A DNA stretch of 64,000 bases from Glebionis coronaria (GCA_025667525.1 CM046875.1:528079079-528143078), one strand, 5' to 3'; positions 39,431 through 51,938 are shown, counted from the first letter of the stretch. The notes: a model not told the origin generated them from the sequence alone. Translations and numbers: made by a program.

Positions 39431-42176
39431 GGTAATTCCTTTCATTTAGATGGTGCTGACGTACAGTGCACAAGCCACAGGTGCAGCACCGGAAATATAA
39501 TCAATACCAATTTCAACTTGCTTTAATGGCAAAGGTCTAGGTAATTCACCAATAAATACTTACTAAAGTTTCAGATAACAGAAACATCTTTTAATAAATC
39601 ATATTAGGTTCTTTCTAGATTATAATATCTATGACTAATTCATAACCATTCACGGTATAATTTTAAGTCTAAATACAGGATATCGTCATCCATCAAGAAT
39701 TATTTAGATCACTTTTGATAATCAACATCTTATCTTTTTAGGGGAATTCTACTCGAGTTCCCATCAATTAAGACAATGTCGTCATGTCATAATCAATCAA
39801 TCCGTTCTACTGGAATTATCAACTTTCCAGTTTCATTGTTGTCGATAAGATGTGAGCTTCTCAAAAGACTAATAATAATTCATAATCCTTCACAAATTCA
39901 AGGATATCTGGAGACACAACTACTATCAAATGAGTAAGGTCAACTCATAATTTACGCGAGAGAATTTCAAATCAGATACAGACGAAAACATTTAACGAAT
40001 ATGAATATATCCCATGTTTTCAGAATTTGAGTACGCATTCGAAAGCTCCTCGGATCGTTACCCAGGTCATTCAAATGAAATCAAATCATAAGAAATGATA
40101 AGAACGTCGATACATCCAGTCGGGTATCAACACTCGGTAATCAAATACTTTTCATAAGAATCTCACTACGGGAGAATTGGAAAAGAATCGTCAATTGTCA
40201 AATAAGACAATGTCCACAGATGAGTAAATTCGACTCAGAAGAATAGATGCTACAGGCACATATGTAGGTGTCCCTAACATTATGTCACTATTTTGCACTT
40301 TTTGCAGATCTCATAAAATTTAATCTTTCACAATTTTCAAAGAAAATGTAGTGTTTATTCATTAGTTTTATGGTGACTACTAATCAGTCTTGCATAGTCC
40401 ATTCCAAATTGTATGTAGGCGCGCAACTATATACAATTTCAAGATTAACGATGCAATACTCAGTTCGTCAAAATTTTATCATCATGTTTATAATAAAAAC
40501 ATTTTCATGCTTAATTCTTAAATAAGAATAAAAAATATATTTACAAAGGTTTTCTTTGTTATGAAAACAATTAGGTTTTCCAAAGTGTTTTATAAACAGC
40601 TTCATTTCAATAACAATCACTTATAAATCTCACTATGAATAATCCTTATAGTGATGAAAATTCAATTTTTCTCAAAGGATACCGTTTTAACTTTATAAAA
40701 ACAATGTGTGATCTGCCAAAGAGTGATGAAGAGTTGCTCATCAAGAATTAACTACGATATGATAGGAAATGAGCTTAGCCAATTAATCATGAGGTTCATG
40801 ACTTCGATGGCACTCATGAATACAAAGAGAATAATCCACAACGTAACTCAAATCGAGATGAGTACTTGTTCAACGGTTGCATCACTAATGCGAACATTAG
40901 GATGAAGTAATAAAAGATAGATAACATCAATACATGTAGAATTTAGCAATCAAAGGTAGTCTTTTTCATTAATCACGAACAAGTCAAATTGTACCGTAAC
41001 ACATTATGTGTCACTATGTCATACAATTCCAATATCTCATCCTACCAACTGATGTCTCAGTTAAGTTAGGGATTATTTTTAAAAGATACCTCAATGAATA
41101 CTAATCTACAAGAGTCATTAGGTGTTCCATATGTCCTGGAAGATCCATTGGTCCCAATTCAGAAGAGGATTTCTTCAATTTATTTCTTGGACACTTGGCA
41201 TCCTCATTAGTGGACAATGGCCTAGGAACAACACTTAACACGAATCAACAATCAATTAAAACCTTATAATTCAGACACAAAACTTAACGACTTCCTCTTA
41301 ACAATCTTATATTCCATACGAGTTAAATTTTACTTCATTCAAGTTTTCAATTAACTTATACTCAGTTCGATATCCTACTTCATTCTCCAATACTTTCAAT
41401 CTTATTCTTCGGCCTTGTAAAGGCAATACAATCTCAATATAAATCAACACTTAATTTCCAATCCTATTAGCTCTTACTGCAACAATTATCAAATGAGTCA
41501 TTAATATGAAATGACTTGATCATTCAACTAGACTTCTCGGAAAGGTATTAGTGGCATGAGGCTTTTGGGTAATGGTTCTAATAACAGCCTCAAGTGCAAC
41601 ATTCACCCTTTCGATTTCAATTTAAGAATTGGATGACAACGAATCAGATGACATCTTTCTAGGTGGTAACGTTTTGTCAAACTCCACTCTATAAGAAAAG
41701 ATCGTCATGACATCGATATCAGATTTAATCTCGCCAATTCTTCTTCCATATCGCAATCAACTAATATCTACATTTCTACGAATATCAACCATTTGTTGGG
41801 ATCATAAATATCCACAACTTGGTTTAGATCTAGGATAGCTAGAATTCCTACGAGAATAGCTTCGATTAATTTACTAGGGGAGTTAGGGTTACTTGTGACA
41901 ATCTACGTCGTATAAATACCTCATATAAATATCAAAATAATCATCAAACAATCATGTAATAAAATTACATCATATATATATATATATATAATCCAAGTTA
42001 TATATATATTAAAATAACACTTCTCAGTCTGGCCTTGTCGGTAACTCGGGAGTTCTTTGGCACCGTTATAGTCAAAAGATTTTTTGACATTTTTAGAAAA
42101 AATGTTTTTAGTTAAAAGATTTTGAAATGTTTTATTCAAAACCTTGGTTTTAAAAATCTTTCGTTCTCTATAACGA
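39431..42176. other. Element B: leader, gag and protease region, unreadable
   Basis: No gag or protease motif could be followed on the minus strand. The region is AT-rich with short frames only. It makes up about half of the element interior. Confidence 0.45.
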
Positions 42177-42190
42177 GAGCTCTGATACCA
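42177..42190 (-). other. Element B primer-binding site (initiator Met tRNA)
   Basis: The minus strand reads TGGTATCAGAGCTC, 3 nt from the LTR. This sets the direction of the element. Confidence 0.92.
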
Positions 42191-42193
42191 AAC

Positions 42194-45100
42194 TGTAACA
42201 CCCCCAAATTTATACAACTCAATACAGTGGAAGACTCGTTGGTGTTACGGGATAGCACATTACTCACATCATAGACAACGCTTAAAAGTCGCGTCGTTTA
42301 ATAATAAATCATTTCCATTCATAAACATTAAAGTTACATCGGTCCCAAGTCATTACATTTCATACAAAAGTTTTACAAAGTGTTTGAATGGAAAAATATT
42401 GTTTAAGTGCGGGCCATGAATTCTTATTGTCTTCCCGAGAATTACCTTCAAGTACCTGAGATAAAACATGTTAAAAGAAAAGGTCAGCGATAACGCCGAG
42501 TGAATTCATAGAGTTTAATAAATTCCATCAATATAACTTTGGTATAAAATTTGTACCAAAAATCAATTCGTACAAATCATTGTAATAGGCCGTAAAATAG
42601 CCAAAAATCATTTTATACAAATCTTTGTGATAGGCCATAAAATAGCCAAAGTCACTTTATATAAATCCTTATCAAAAATCATAATATAGGCATTTGCCTT
42701 AAAAATTATTATACGAGCCAATGTCGTAAAAACATCATACAATACGTCTTATGACGTTTGTATATAATCAAATAAAAACCGTTATATGAATATGGTTATG
42801 AAAACCAAAATACAAACATAATATCAATAGTATGACCCTGTATTGCTAGTGAGGCAATACATCGTAATTTGAAGCGTCTAATAGTATTTCGTTAGTTTTT
42901 GGATTATTATAATCCGCATGACATTGTTACCTTACTAAACCAACAACGGGTAGCTAACCCGATACCAATTTGGCCCATCTAAAGTAGCGTGTCGTCACAA
43001 AGGTCATGCTATGGAAATCTTCTCATACATAAATTCGCTTACCAATCAATGTGGCACGACGGGGATCAACCGTCAAGGCGCGAACTGGGGTGATCGTCCC
43101 CAAATAGTACTATTAAATGCATAAGTGTCTACCAACTCCCGGTAGTTCATAATTCATGCTAATGGCACTTTTAGTGACATAACCTAACTTTAATAATCCA
43201 TTTAATTTCATCTATCGGGTCCTTTAATCATTTATCGGGTCATACAATCGGGTCATTCAATCATTCGGGTCCAAAATCAATAAACAAACAATCGGGACAA
43301 ATGGTGTCCTATTTTATAAAAACTAACATGTTATATCCCTCGCGGGTTTATAAAATATTTATAAAAACATTTAAAAGAGTGCGAGGCTATGAACTCACGT
43401 TGATGTGGGAAGGCGGGTTATCGGCAATTCGGACGTACGGTACGTGCTTCAATCATGGAAACCTAGACAAATAATGATCGGTCTTAGACGTTTGTCCAAT
43501 GACTTTATAAAATATCAATTATGTATACATATGATGATTATATATATATATGATGATCAAGTGGGTTTACATATTCTTGTTTACTCATTTTAGAGTTATG
43601 TGTTGATAACTTTTATACTAGTTTTCTCATTTTACCTATTTACGTGTTTTAGGTCCAATAAGCCTATTATAAGTTCTTAACTTGTATTAATCCTTTTTGT
43701 ACTTATATTATAAGTACATACACTTTCAAGTTGGGCCCAAATGGGTTAAGTCCAATAATAAGTTTATAAGTGTTCTAGTCCATTTTTGTTGTATTATTAG
43801 TCCAATAACGTTAATTTAGTCCGTTAACGTCCGTATTTCTTATAGTTCGGGTTTTAGAGGTTTTTACTTGTATTAGCTACTTAAACATCAGTATATGACT
43901 TTTATAAACTTTACATTAGACGGGTTTGGTCGTCTAAGTTTTATTTGGCGAAAAACGTTAATTTCACGGCGATAGCCGAAAAAGTCGTAAAAATCAAGTT
44001 TATAGTTTTTATTACTTATAAATATTATTTTACCACCATTTATATAATTTACCTATTTAATTAACCTTTTATACATTTATATAAATAAGTTTTATAAGTT
44101 AGTGGGTTTATATTTTACATTTTATATATTAAAATGTGAGTGCTTATATAATAGTATTATTCTTTAATTTCCAAAAATCTGATTTTTAACTTCATCTTCA
44201 CCAAAACTGCCATATCTTGAGTTCTATATGGAGATAGAAGCTCAAATTGTTATCACATAAACTACATGATAGTGCTACATTTAAATCTTCTATAGCTACT
44301 GTTGAATCATCTTCTAAATATTTTCTAAAAATCGTCCAAAACAGTAACTTCAGATTTATACCCTAAACTTGTTTTGATCATATCTCACTCATTATTTTGA
44401 TTCCATTGCATGGACAACTCTCACATGTGTACAAGACCCATAGCTTACTGTGAATCCATTTTACTTCATCATTTTATCAGTTCACTACTTGGTTCTTTAC
44501 TGTTTTATACAGCTATGCAAATTAATCAAGATTTTAACCTTGTTTCTTATAGTTTTTCACCTTTTTATCCATGATTATCAACAACAAATCCCCACATAAC
44601 ATTTTTATCATCATATAATCATCATAAATATATACAATAGGAAATAAAATACATGTTTACATAATCAAAATATTAAGAAGATGAGGAGGACAATCTTTAT
44701 ACCACCAACTTGATGTAGGTTATGAGTTTGACATGGTTTTGGATGGAGAAACTTATGATGCACCAAGACCACCTTCATGACCACCATTCTTCATAGAAAC
44801 CTTGTGGAAAATCAGCCTCAAGACACCAAGGAAACTCCTCCATGGATGTTATAACCACCACCATTCAAGAGGGTTTCAAGAGAGCTTCAACATATGTATG
44901 AATAACATAGGATTTTGTGGTAAACTTTGATCAAAAGTGGTGTTTTTAGGGTGGATATGGACGGCACCAAGAGAGAGAGTTGAGAGGATTTTGTGAGTTG
45001 ATTGCATGGTGTAAATGGTGGTATTGTGTAGCTAGTAGTTTTTTTTTCAAGATGTGCTTAACTTTTAAGCAAAAATGGACAAGTGTGAGACTTGTAGTTT

Positions 45101-45687
45101 ACAACTTGACACCTTATGGTGTTAAGTAACTAGTTTGGCCGGTTTTGGGAGTGGGGTGGGACAAGTGTCCCACTTGTCTCATCCCATTTATTTACGGGTA
45201 CTCCTCGATTCTAGTTTCCTCGATTTGCGTGCCCTCGGGTCGTTTTACGAAAAACGTTTTTATAAATTATGAATCAACGTCATAAAACGAATCCAATAAA
45301 AATTGTTTCATCAAAAACGGAGTTCGAAAACGTAAATACGTAATCCTAAGGTTTCCGGTTTAGTCGTAAAGGACGTTAAAATAAAATCGTAAGTCCTAAT
45401 CTCTTCTCGTAAATTTGTGAGTTTATGAACCAACACAAATTTAAAACTCCAAAATAATATTTACGGATAAATTTATTTTCTGAAATGTCGGACTGTCACC
45501 AAAGACGGTGTATGTAAACGTAAGCACGTAACGTAGAATCCTCCGGTCTAAACGTAGTTGATGCTACTTCAAGACGTAAATCCAATTTCTTCCCAAAAAT
45601 AAGTGAGTTCATATTGTAACATTAACATAATATTTTCAAATAATATTTGAGAATAAAATATCAATCGTAAATTGACGGATTGTCACA
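42194..45687 (-). mobile_element. Element B: 5' LTR (in element sense)
   Basis: Matches 33,244-36,740 along its whole length with scattered substitutions and a few indels. A gene-like start is not seen, and the 5' LTR would hold the promoter. Confidence 0.93.
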
Positions 45688-45692
45688 AATTT
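45688..45692. other. Target duplication of element B, right copy
   Basis: AATTT after the LTR end TGTCACA. Confidence 0.9.
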
Positions 45693-46513
45693 GATTTACG
45701 GATGGGATGGAAGAGACACTATATGGTTTTGTAAAGAATGCTGTGAATGTTTTTATGGTTTGTGATGGACTTGTGTGTACACTTATGTGATTAACTACTA
45801 TGTGATTCTTGATTGTGTTTATGATTTGGATCGGGGGACACGTACCGTCTCAGTTATTGTGGTTTGATTTGGTACCAAGGGGATGTTGACAAGGCAGGGC
45901 CTTGGGATTGGTTCATAGGTGTATGGGCGACTATGGGACCACGGTTATTGGTAAGGCTTGGAGCCTTTGAATTGTGGTTATTGGTAAGGCTTAGAGCCTT
46001 GGATTTGTGGTGATTGGTTAATCTTGAATGGTAGTTGTTAATACATAATTGTAGCACATTGTCCATATGTTCTTTTGTTAATGGTTGTTATTCACAGCTT
46101 ATAACTGATTTGGAGTTGGAGTCTAAACCTATGACTCTCACCAACATTATTGTTGACGTATTTTAGTGTCTCTTTCAGGTAAGAATGTGGTTAAGCGTGA
46201 GAATAGGAGTGGCTAGCTGGGAGGCTTAGGATAGCATTTGGAGGAACCCCCTTTCCTCTTAGTCTTTACTTATGTTTGAATAAGTGATACTTTGTAGACA
46301 CCTATATGTTTGTTATTTGTTAATTGTATGTCTTTGGTAAGAGGTAGACCTATTACCCACTTACCTAGATGCCTGCATTGTTTGTGATATCTTCATGACA
46401 TTGTGTCACCATTTATGGTATTTCCATTTTATTTAGTTATCTCTATAGACACGCTATTGTTGTGATGTTATCCATACGTCGCGCCTCATATTCCGCCATG
46501 GTGGGGTGTGACA
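45693..46513 (+). mobile_element. Element A: 3' LTR, second part
   Basis: Resumes GATTTACGGATGGGATGG and ends GGTGGGGTGTGACA, matching 24,987-25,807 of the 5' LTR copy with few changes. The bases after it (ATAAC) cannot be compared with a left target duplication, because the left end of the element is lost. Confidence 0.9.
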
Positions 46514-47363
46514 ATAACAAATAAATTTTCCAACCACAACCCCTCGTTCCTATACTTATAGAATCACTCTACTATCATACCCATCAACCAAACACTCCTA
46601 AAAACACTTGTATGGCAAATTTAACAAAAAACCCAAGATCAAAATACAACTTTTTAGGATAAAAAAGTAATGATCTTACCAAGATCATCACATGCATGAT
46701 GATATAAACATAATCCAACCACAAATTCATAAAATCATGGAAACTTGATGTATGTAGGTGATTTGGTATCAAAAGAATGACAAGAACATTTTAAGATGTG
46801 GTCTAATTTTAGTTTTGGCTAAATCATTGTCAAAATCAAAAATTTTGGATGTTTAAGGGTGTTAGGGTGGCGGCATGTTTGAGAGAAAAGGGAGGGTGGC
46901 GATTTTTTTATCAAGTTATGTGTGTGTGTAGTTTTTAATGGAGAAAGAAGAAAAAAATGTTTATATAGTGGTAGTAAGTGGAAGGGTCAATCTTGCCAAT
47001 TTTGAAACTTTTGGACTTAAAAATAATTTACTAGTTTAAAGGGTGGAAAATAACTATTAGTAAATATTAAAAATATTTACGGGGCTCGGGCTTCGTAAAA
47101 ATACTTTTCAAAAGTTAAAATGCATCATAAATATGATTATATGATTTCCCAACACGACTTAATACGTAATTAAAACGAAATCATAGAAAATGTTAATTAT
47201 CGAAACAATCGATAATAAAATGTAAAATTTTGGGCATCCGTCGGTATCGCGATCACTAGGAATTCTCGTTGTACATTAATTTTGAATAAACTCATTGTAA
47301 AACGCACGCGGGTGATTTTAAATCAAAAAACTTTGATTTAAATAAATATGGAAAAATAAAATA
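46514..47363 (-). mobile_element. Old gypsy-LTR-like fragment
   Basis: The layout resembles the long LTRs of elements B and E. It has a CATCATAAATATGATTATATGATTTC-like AT-rich part, an ACGGGGCTCGGG segment, and a GGGTGGCGGCATG...GAGAGAAAAGGGAGGG segment like those near the transcribed start of B and E. No second copy is in the window, and the match is one of style. The sequence would continue at 56,954-57,054, after element C. No gene. Confidence 0.4.
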
Positions 47364-48961
47364 TGTAGAAACTAGAAGGGGGGGGGGGGGTTGAATAGTT
47401 TCTCTTCGATTGGTGACCAAATTAAAATTACTTTCAATTTGGTTTGTATCAAAACTATCTTTTATTTAAAGCTAAGTTGCATAATGATTAGGTTCAATTC
47501 AAATGCACTAGCAAAGATAATAGGTAAGTGTGGTGATAATGAAATAAGTAAAGAGTAAGGAAGGAGACAACCTAGTGGGAAGACACCAAGATTTATAGTG
47601 GTTCGACAACGAGGCTCTATCCTCGTTTCTACTCCACTCCTCGAGTACACCTACTCGAGATTTCCACTATATCCACAAGCTCCCTTCTCGGCGGAGAAAA
47701 CCTTACATCGTTGCTTACATTATTTTCCGACACTAAGCTAAATGTCGAGACCTAATCTTTAGCTAGGACCAATCTACACAATGTTGCCTACTTCACAAAT
47801 TAATGACACAAGGCTAGATGTCGAGTTCTAATCTTAAGGTAGAACCAATCTTCACGACGTTGCCTACTTCACCATTTTACGACACAAGGCTAGATGTCGA
47901 GTTCTAATCCAAAGCTAGAACCAATCTTCACGACTCTTCACTTTGAAGCTAAGTGAGAACTTCACACTACACAACTACTAATCACTTTCAAGTTTAGTGA
48001 GAACTCACAAGACACAACCACATCACTTTATAGTTTAGTGAGAACTACTAATCAAATCTATTACAACTCAACTAGACTTATCCAAGTACACACATGTAGC
48101 TTGGATTTACACAACACAAATCCAAGCAAACACATATGCAATGGATGTACACAACAAATCTAAGTATCCACAAATAACTTGGATGAACACAACTAATCCA
48201 AGTATTCATAAATACATTGGATTGACCTAAAACAAAAAGGGTATCATGATGAATATGACTAGCTCATAGATTCATCTTTATCACAACACTAGTGAGTGAG
48301 TGATCTTCTCATTGGACAAGGTAAAGGAGGGGATCAAGAGGATAATCATATGTAAACATCCTTAACACTTTAAGTGATCATTTACTAATGATTATACTAT
48401 AGAAAATAGAAAGGGGGCTGAGAAAAACGTCCAAGAGGCTTGTTGGAAAATGAGATTTGACCCACTATTTAAAGGAGACAAAGTATAACGGATATATAAC
48501 GGATATCTGGGCGCGGTACCTTATCTAGCCCGGCGGTTCTATATCGCTAAGGAACCGCGTAGCTACTTAAGGTACCGCCACTAGAGTACGCTCCGTTTTT
48601 TGTCTTTTAGTGGGGTAGGAATATCTGAGGTATTTGAAGCCTTCAAAGGATATTCTAACAGCATTTGGAATATGCTAATTTCAAATTTTCATTTTCCATT
48701 TTAATAAAACATTTTCTAAAAAAGAAAGTTTATTAAAAAGTCTTTTGTCATATTAACAAAAGTGAGTTTTAAGAATAATCATTTTGATGATCACTAAGTA
48801 TGATTAAGAAAGGTTAGTGATATGATTATTACCTTGATGAAGTGTTAGTTAAATAATTCGTTTTGTGTTTTATACTAAATGTGTTGTATAGTTTGTTGTG
48901 ATCAAAACTAAGAAAGATTAGTTAACACTAATAAAGTTTTTAGGCATCACTTGCATTAACA
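47364..48961 (-). mobile_element. Element C: 3' LTR (in element sense)
   Basis: Plus strand TGTAGAAACTAGAAG, G13, then TTGAATAGTTTC, ending CACTTGCATTAACA. It contains about three diverged tandem units of 75-80 bp with TAAATGTCGAG or TAGATGTCGAG (47,728-47,940). In sense, a TATA-like stretch (TTATATATCC, near 48,490-48,500) and TTTAAATAG (near 48,465) follow the inverted-box module, suggesting the promoter. Confidence 0.92.
48507..48583 (-). promoter_or_regulatory. Inverted-box module 1 (LTR copy)
   Basis: Four boxes are visible on the plus strand: GCGGTACCTTATCT, GCGGTTCTATATCG, then the reversed boxes CTAAGGAACCGCG and CTTAAGGTACCGCC. Order is forward-forward-reverse-reverse. It lies just upstream, in sense, of the TATA-like stretch. 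A role in transcription or RNA folding is inference. Confidence 0.7.
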
Positions 48962-48976
48962 ATCTCCCCCTTTTTG
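48962..48976 (-). other. Element C polypurine tract
   Basis: The minus strand reads CAAAAAGGGGGAGAT directly before the LTR start TGTTAATG. Confidence 0.9.
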
Positions 48977-49677
48977 ATTACGACAAACGATAAACTCATT
49001 TACGTCGTAGCAAAAAGGTTAGCATAAGTCTTCGAAGAACATCGAACTTTGCTAGTAGCTCCCCCTTGGTGGTTGCTCCCCCTTGCTTGGGGCACCAAGT
49101 ATATGAGCTAAGGTGACATGCTACACAAAGGTTAGTAGAAAGGAAAGAAACACCAATGTATATATGATCACTACCTACTAAGTAACTTGAGAGGGAGAGA
49201 GAGAAGAAATCTCAAATTAGAAGCAAGTATTTTGCTAAGTTTGTGCAAAGAGGTAATTGACAACATCAAGCTATAATCCAATGAAGGTGATAAGCTTGTC
49301 AAGGGGTTAATGTTTATAATTGATGGAATCACCCATAAGCAATTATAAAAATTAACCATGATCAACTCAAAATAGAACTAAAGGGATAACACACAAACAA
49401 CACAAAGGTTACATAAAAGAAAAGACACAACAAAGTAGATAGTCATACACACAATATGAGTATCTAAAGCAAAAGATATGGAAAATAAACCACTAAGCAT
49501 AAGCTATTCTAATAGTGATAATTTTCCAAGATTGCTAAAAAAATAAAAGACTCTAAAACAACTAAAGTGATAAAGACTTTAGTTGGAAAAATAAGACGAC
49601 GATGCATCATTCGAAGTTTTGTCCACCGGAACGAAAACTTGAATAGGAGATCGAGTGAGGAGGAATTCAAGAAAATT
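48977..49677. other. Element C: 3' untranslated interior
   Basis: Between ORF3 and the polypurine tract. A stretch near 49,045-49,085 is rich in GCTCCCCCTTG-type motifs. Short frames only. Confidence 0.5.
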
Positions 49678-50133
49678 TTACTTCTCATATACATGAGCAA
49701 GTTCAATTTGTTGAAATCGACAACAAGCACACGAGGATCCATGATGCAACACAAAATCGTTTGATGGGGGTAGGGCATCAAACTTAGGGTTTGGTGGTGG
49801 AGGGGTAGTGGGTTTGGGAATGTTTTCACAATGCCTTGTGAGGTTTGGGAAGGTTGAAAGGTCATTGAGTTGAGGGGTGTTGAAGGATTGAGGTGGTGGT
49901 GGAACATTTTCTTTAGCTCCGGTGATGGGGTTAATGGTATAAGTCTCATTCCAATACTTGATTGGAGAGAAGGTAGGGTTTTTAGGTGGTTTGGAGGAAG
50001 ATGGTTCATTCTTCTTAACCCAAATAGGTCGAATCGAGATTTTCGGTTTCTTTGAAAGCTTGGATGAGGAAGCTTTGGGTGAGTGGGGTTGTGACAAAGA
50101 AATGTCAAGGTTAGGAATGGAGGAATTAGGCAT
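49678..50133 (-). CDS. Element C ORF3: proline-rich protein with terminal CxCC
   Basis: The frame is open upstream to 50,268, but that part is a minisatellite. I take the ATG at 50,133 (MPNSSIPNLDISL), giving 151 residues. The N-terminal third is Ser/Lys-rich (KASSSKLSKKPKISIRPIWV). The middle is Pro-rich (ENVPPPPQSF, KPTTPPPPNPKFD). The C-terminal 22 residues contain HHGSSCACC and end ELAHVYEK. ORF2 carries the similar HGPSCPCC near its own end, so the two may share an origin. No known domain, signal peptide or membrane segment is recognised. It lies in element C, in the same direction as ORF1. A zinc-binding or disulphide role for CxCC is only a guess. Confidence 0.6.
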   Translation of the reverse strand: MPNSSIPNLDISLSQPHSPKASSSKLSKKPKISIRPIWVKKNEPSSSKPPKNPTFSPIKYWNETYTINPITGAKENVPPPPQSFNTPQLNDLSTFPNLTRHCENIPKPTTPPPPNPKFDALPPSNDFVLHHGSSCACCRFQQIELAHVYEK

Positions 50134-50135
50134 TT

Positions 50136-50275
50136 TGAGAGTGTGAGAATGAAATCTCAAGGTTGTGTGAGAATGAATTCTCAAGGTTGGGAAGGTGTGA
50201 GAATGAAATCTCAAGGTTGTGTGAGAATGAATTCTCAAGGTTGGGAAGGTGTGAGAATGAAATCTCAAGGTTGGG
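50136..50275 (+). repeat. Minisatellite before ORF3
   Basis: About five units of 25-29 bp, alternating GAGAATGAAATCTCAAGGTT and GAGAATGAATTCTCAAGGTT, making a 54-bp double unit. The GAGAATNNATTCTC-type cores are themselves palindromic. In sense it lies directly upstream of the ORF3 start. Confidence 0.9.
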
Positions 50276-50420
50276 GTATAAGTAAAATGTAATCAAGGTA
50301 AGAATTTGAATACAAAATGTGAAGTGTCAAGGAATGTTTAGCCAAAATGAGCAAACAAGGAATCTTGACAGGGTATAGGGTTTAAAGAATTTTGACCAAA
50401 AACGTGTCAAAAGTCATTAA

Positions 50421-50499
50421 CTGTCCGCGGTACCTTATAGGGACCGGTGGTTTCTTACCACTTAAGGAACCGCGGGACTTTAAGGATCCGCGTCCAGTG
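50421..50499 (-). promoter_or_regulatory. Inverted-box module 2 (upstream of ORF3)
   Basis: Plus strand boxes: CCGCGGTACCTTATA, CCGGTGGTTTCTTACC, then CTTAAGGAACCGCGG and TTTAAGGATCCGCG. It is bounded by CTGTC and CCAGTGG. It lies about 290 bp upstream of the ORF3 start in sense. Confidence 0.7.
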
Positions 50500-50931
50500 G
50501 ACTTGAAACCAAGTTTTTCTAGGGTTTTTCGAAAAACTAAGACTTTTTCAAAAAGTTGCAAATCTTGGAATTTTACGTCTATTAGCACCAAATTATGCTA
50601 GGGTTGCATAAAGCAACACATTCACAAAGAATGTCTTGACAAAGGGTGACAAAATAATTTAGATATCATTTTGAACCAATTTTAGTCAAGTTTTTAGAGG
50701 TTGTGATAGATTTAGGTTCAATTTCAATTTCAAATTAAAGTTGATTAATGTGCACATAAGGATAGAAACACATAAAACTAAATCCATATATCAACAACAT
50801 GAAACATTCATGAAGGAAGCAAGTACAATGAAAAATAAAACTAACTAATACATAGCTAGCTTAACATTAAATCTAGATGAGTAGTCTTCTTTGGCTTGGT
50901 TTTGTTTAAAAAAACTTATTAAGAAAACTCA

Positions 50932-51618
50932 TCATTCATCTCCTAACAAGGCAAGCAAGAACTCTTGCAATCTCCTATGTAGTCCAAACATATCCATCCT
51001 AAGGTTATGGATGATGTAGTGGTTGTAAAGACAACATGGACAACTAGGACCATGTGTTTGTTGAAACCCATATTAAGGATCACCCAAAAGGAGGGAAAGT
51101 GGGACACCCAAAATTGGAATGTTTGAGTTGGGTGGAGGTGGAGGAGGCATGTTCTCCAAGGGTAATGTGGGTGAGAGTGGAGGCATGTTTCCTAAAGGGG
51201 AAATGGGTGAGTGTGGAGGTATGTTCTCCAAGGTTGGTGAAATGGGTGAGTTAGGAGGGGTAAATGGTGAAGTCACCAAGGTGTCATCAAAGTCATTCAC
51301 AAAAGGAATGCTTTGGATTGGTTGGGGTTGTGTGGTCACATACAAGGGTGCACTTGGAGTGAAGGGTGAAGAGAGGTCATTCATTCTTGAGTTGAATGAA
51401 GAGGAGGTAGAACCAATGGAGTGGTTAGTACCATGGGTGGATGTTGTCTTGCATGGTGCAAGGGGTGGTGAAGGTGATGATGAAATGAGGATAGGAACCA
51501 TCTCATTCTTAGGTGTGTGGAAGGGTTAGGAGTTAGGCTTGGCTACCTTAATCCTTATTTTGAGTGTTTTCCTTGGGGTGGAGGTCTTGGAAGTGTTTGA
51601 GGTTTTGGTACAAACCAT
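50932..51618 (-). pseudogene. Element C ORF2: proline-rich frame with two in-frame TAA stops
   Basis: From ATG at 51,616-51,618 (MVCTKTSNTSKTSTPRKTLK) the frame runs 228 codons to TGA at 50,932. Two TAA codons interrupt it, after KVAKPNS (about 51,526-51,528) and after LLLGDP (51,073-51,075). Between them it reads a Pro/Ser-rich stretch with repeats of the type SPTLENIPPHSP, SPLGNMPPLSP, LPLENMPPPPPP. After the second stop it continues with QTHGPSCPCCLYNHY and an amphipathic tail (LHRRLQEFLLALLGDE). The C-terminal HG-x-SC-x-CC is shared with ORF3. Preservation of the frame through both stops suggests recent inactivation, or a relative that is intact. Function unknown. Confidence 0.6.
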
Positions 51619-51857
51619 GGTTGTTTAAGGGTGGTTTAAGGGTTAGGGAAGGAAGTTTTGATGTGTGAAGAACATGACTAACAAGGTGGGTTTAAATGGG
51701 TGAGGGGATGATCCAAACTAGTAATGGGTTAAAATCATTTTAGGTGAATAATGAATTTAGATAAGCTAGTTTAGGAAATGTGCAGTTTATTACAGAAAAT
51801 CATGTAGTGTTTACACAGAATTAAGAAAACAGTGTAAAGCAAAAGATGATGTCGTCA

Positions 51858-51938
51858 ACAGTGGAGGCGGTTCCTTATCTAGGACCGGCGGTTCCTTATC
51901 GATAAGGATCCGCGGGTCGATATGGAACCGCGACCAGA
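51858..51938 (-). promoter_or_regulatory. Inverted-box module 3 (upstream of ORF2)
   Basis: Plus strand boxes: GGCGGTTCCTTATCT, GGCGGTTCCTTATC, then GATAAGGATCCGCGG and GATATGGAACCGCG. The middle pair forms an almost continuous palindrome (51,885-51,916). It lies between ORF1 and ORF2, about 240 bp upstream of the ORF2 start. Confidence 0.75.

Larger units (their letters stand above)
33244..45687 (-). mobile_element. Element B: gypsy-type LTR retrotransposon nested in LTR A
   Basis: Two LTRs of about 3.5 kb surround a 5.45-kb interior. The primer-binding site lies next to the right LTR, so the element runs on the minus strand. LTRs end TG...CA, the 5-bp target duplication is AATTT, and sequence continuous with LTR A resumes on either side. 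Decayed RT and integrase occur in gypsy order. The LTRs are about 98.6% alike by eye (about 24 differences in the first 1.7 kb), while pol is badly damaged. Confidence 0.95.

Noticed and set aside
49509..50108. 199-codon minus-strand frame overlapping ORF3
   Set aside because: It is the alternative frame of the proline-rich ORF3. ORF3 has the CxCC ending shared with ORF2, so I kept ORF3 only.
51119..51529. 136-codon plus-strand frame rich in Gly and Glu
   Set aside because: It is the antisense shadow of the proline-rich ORF2 (Pro codons read as Gly on the other strand).
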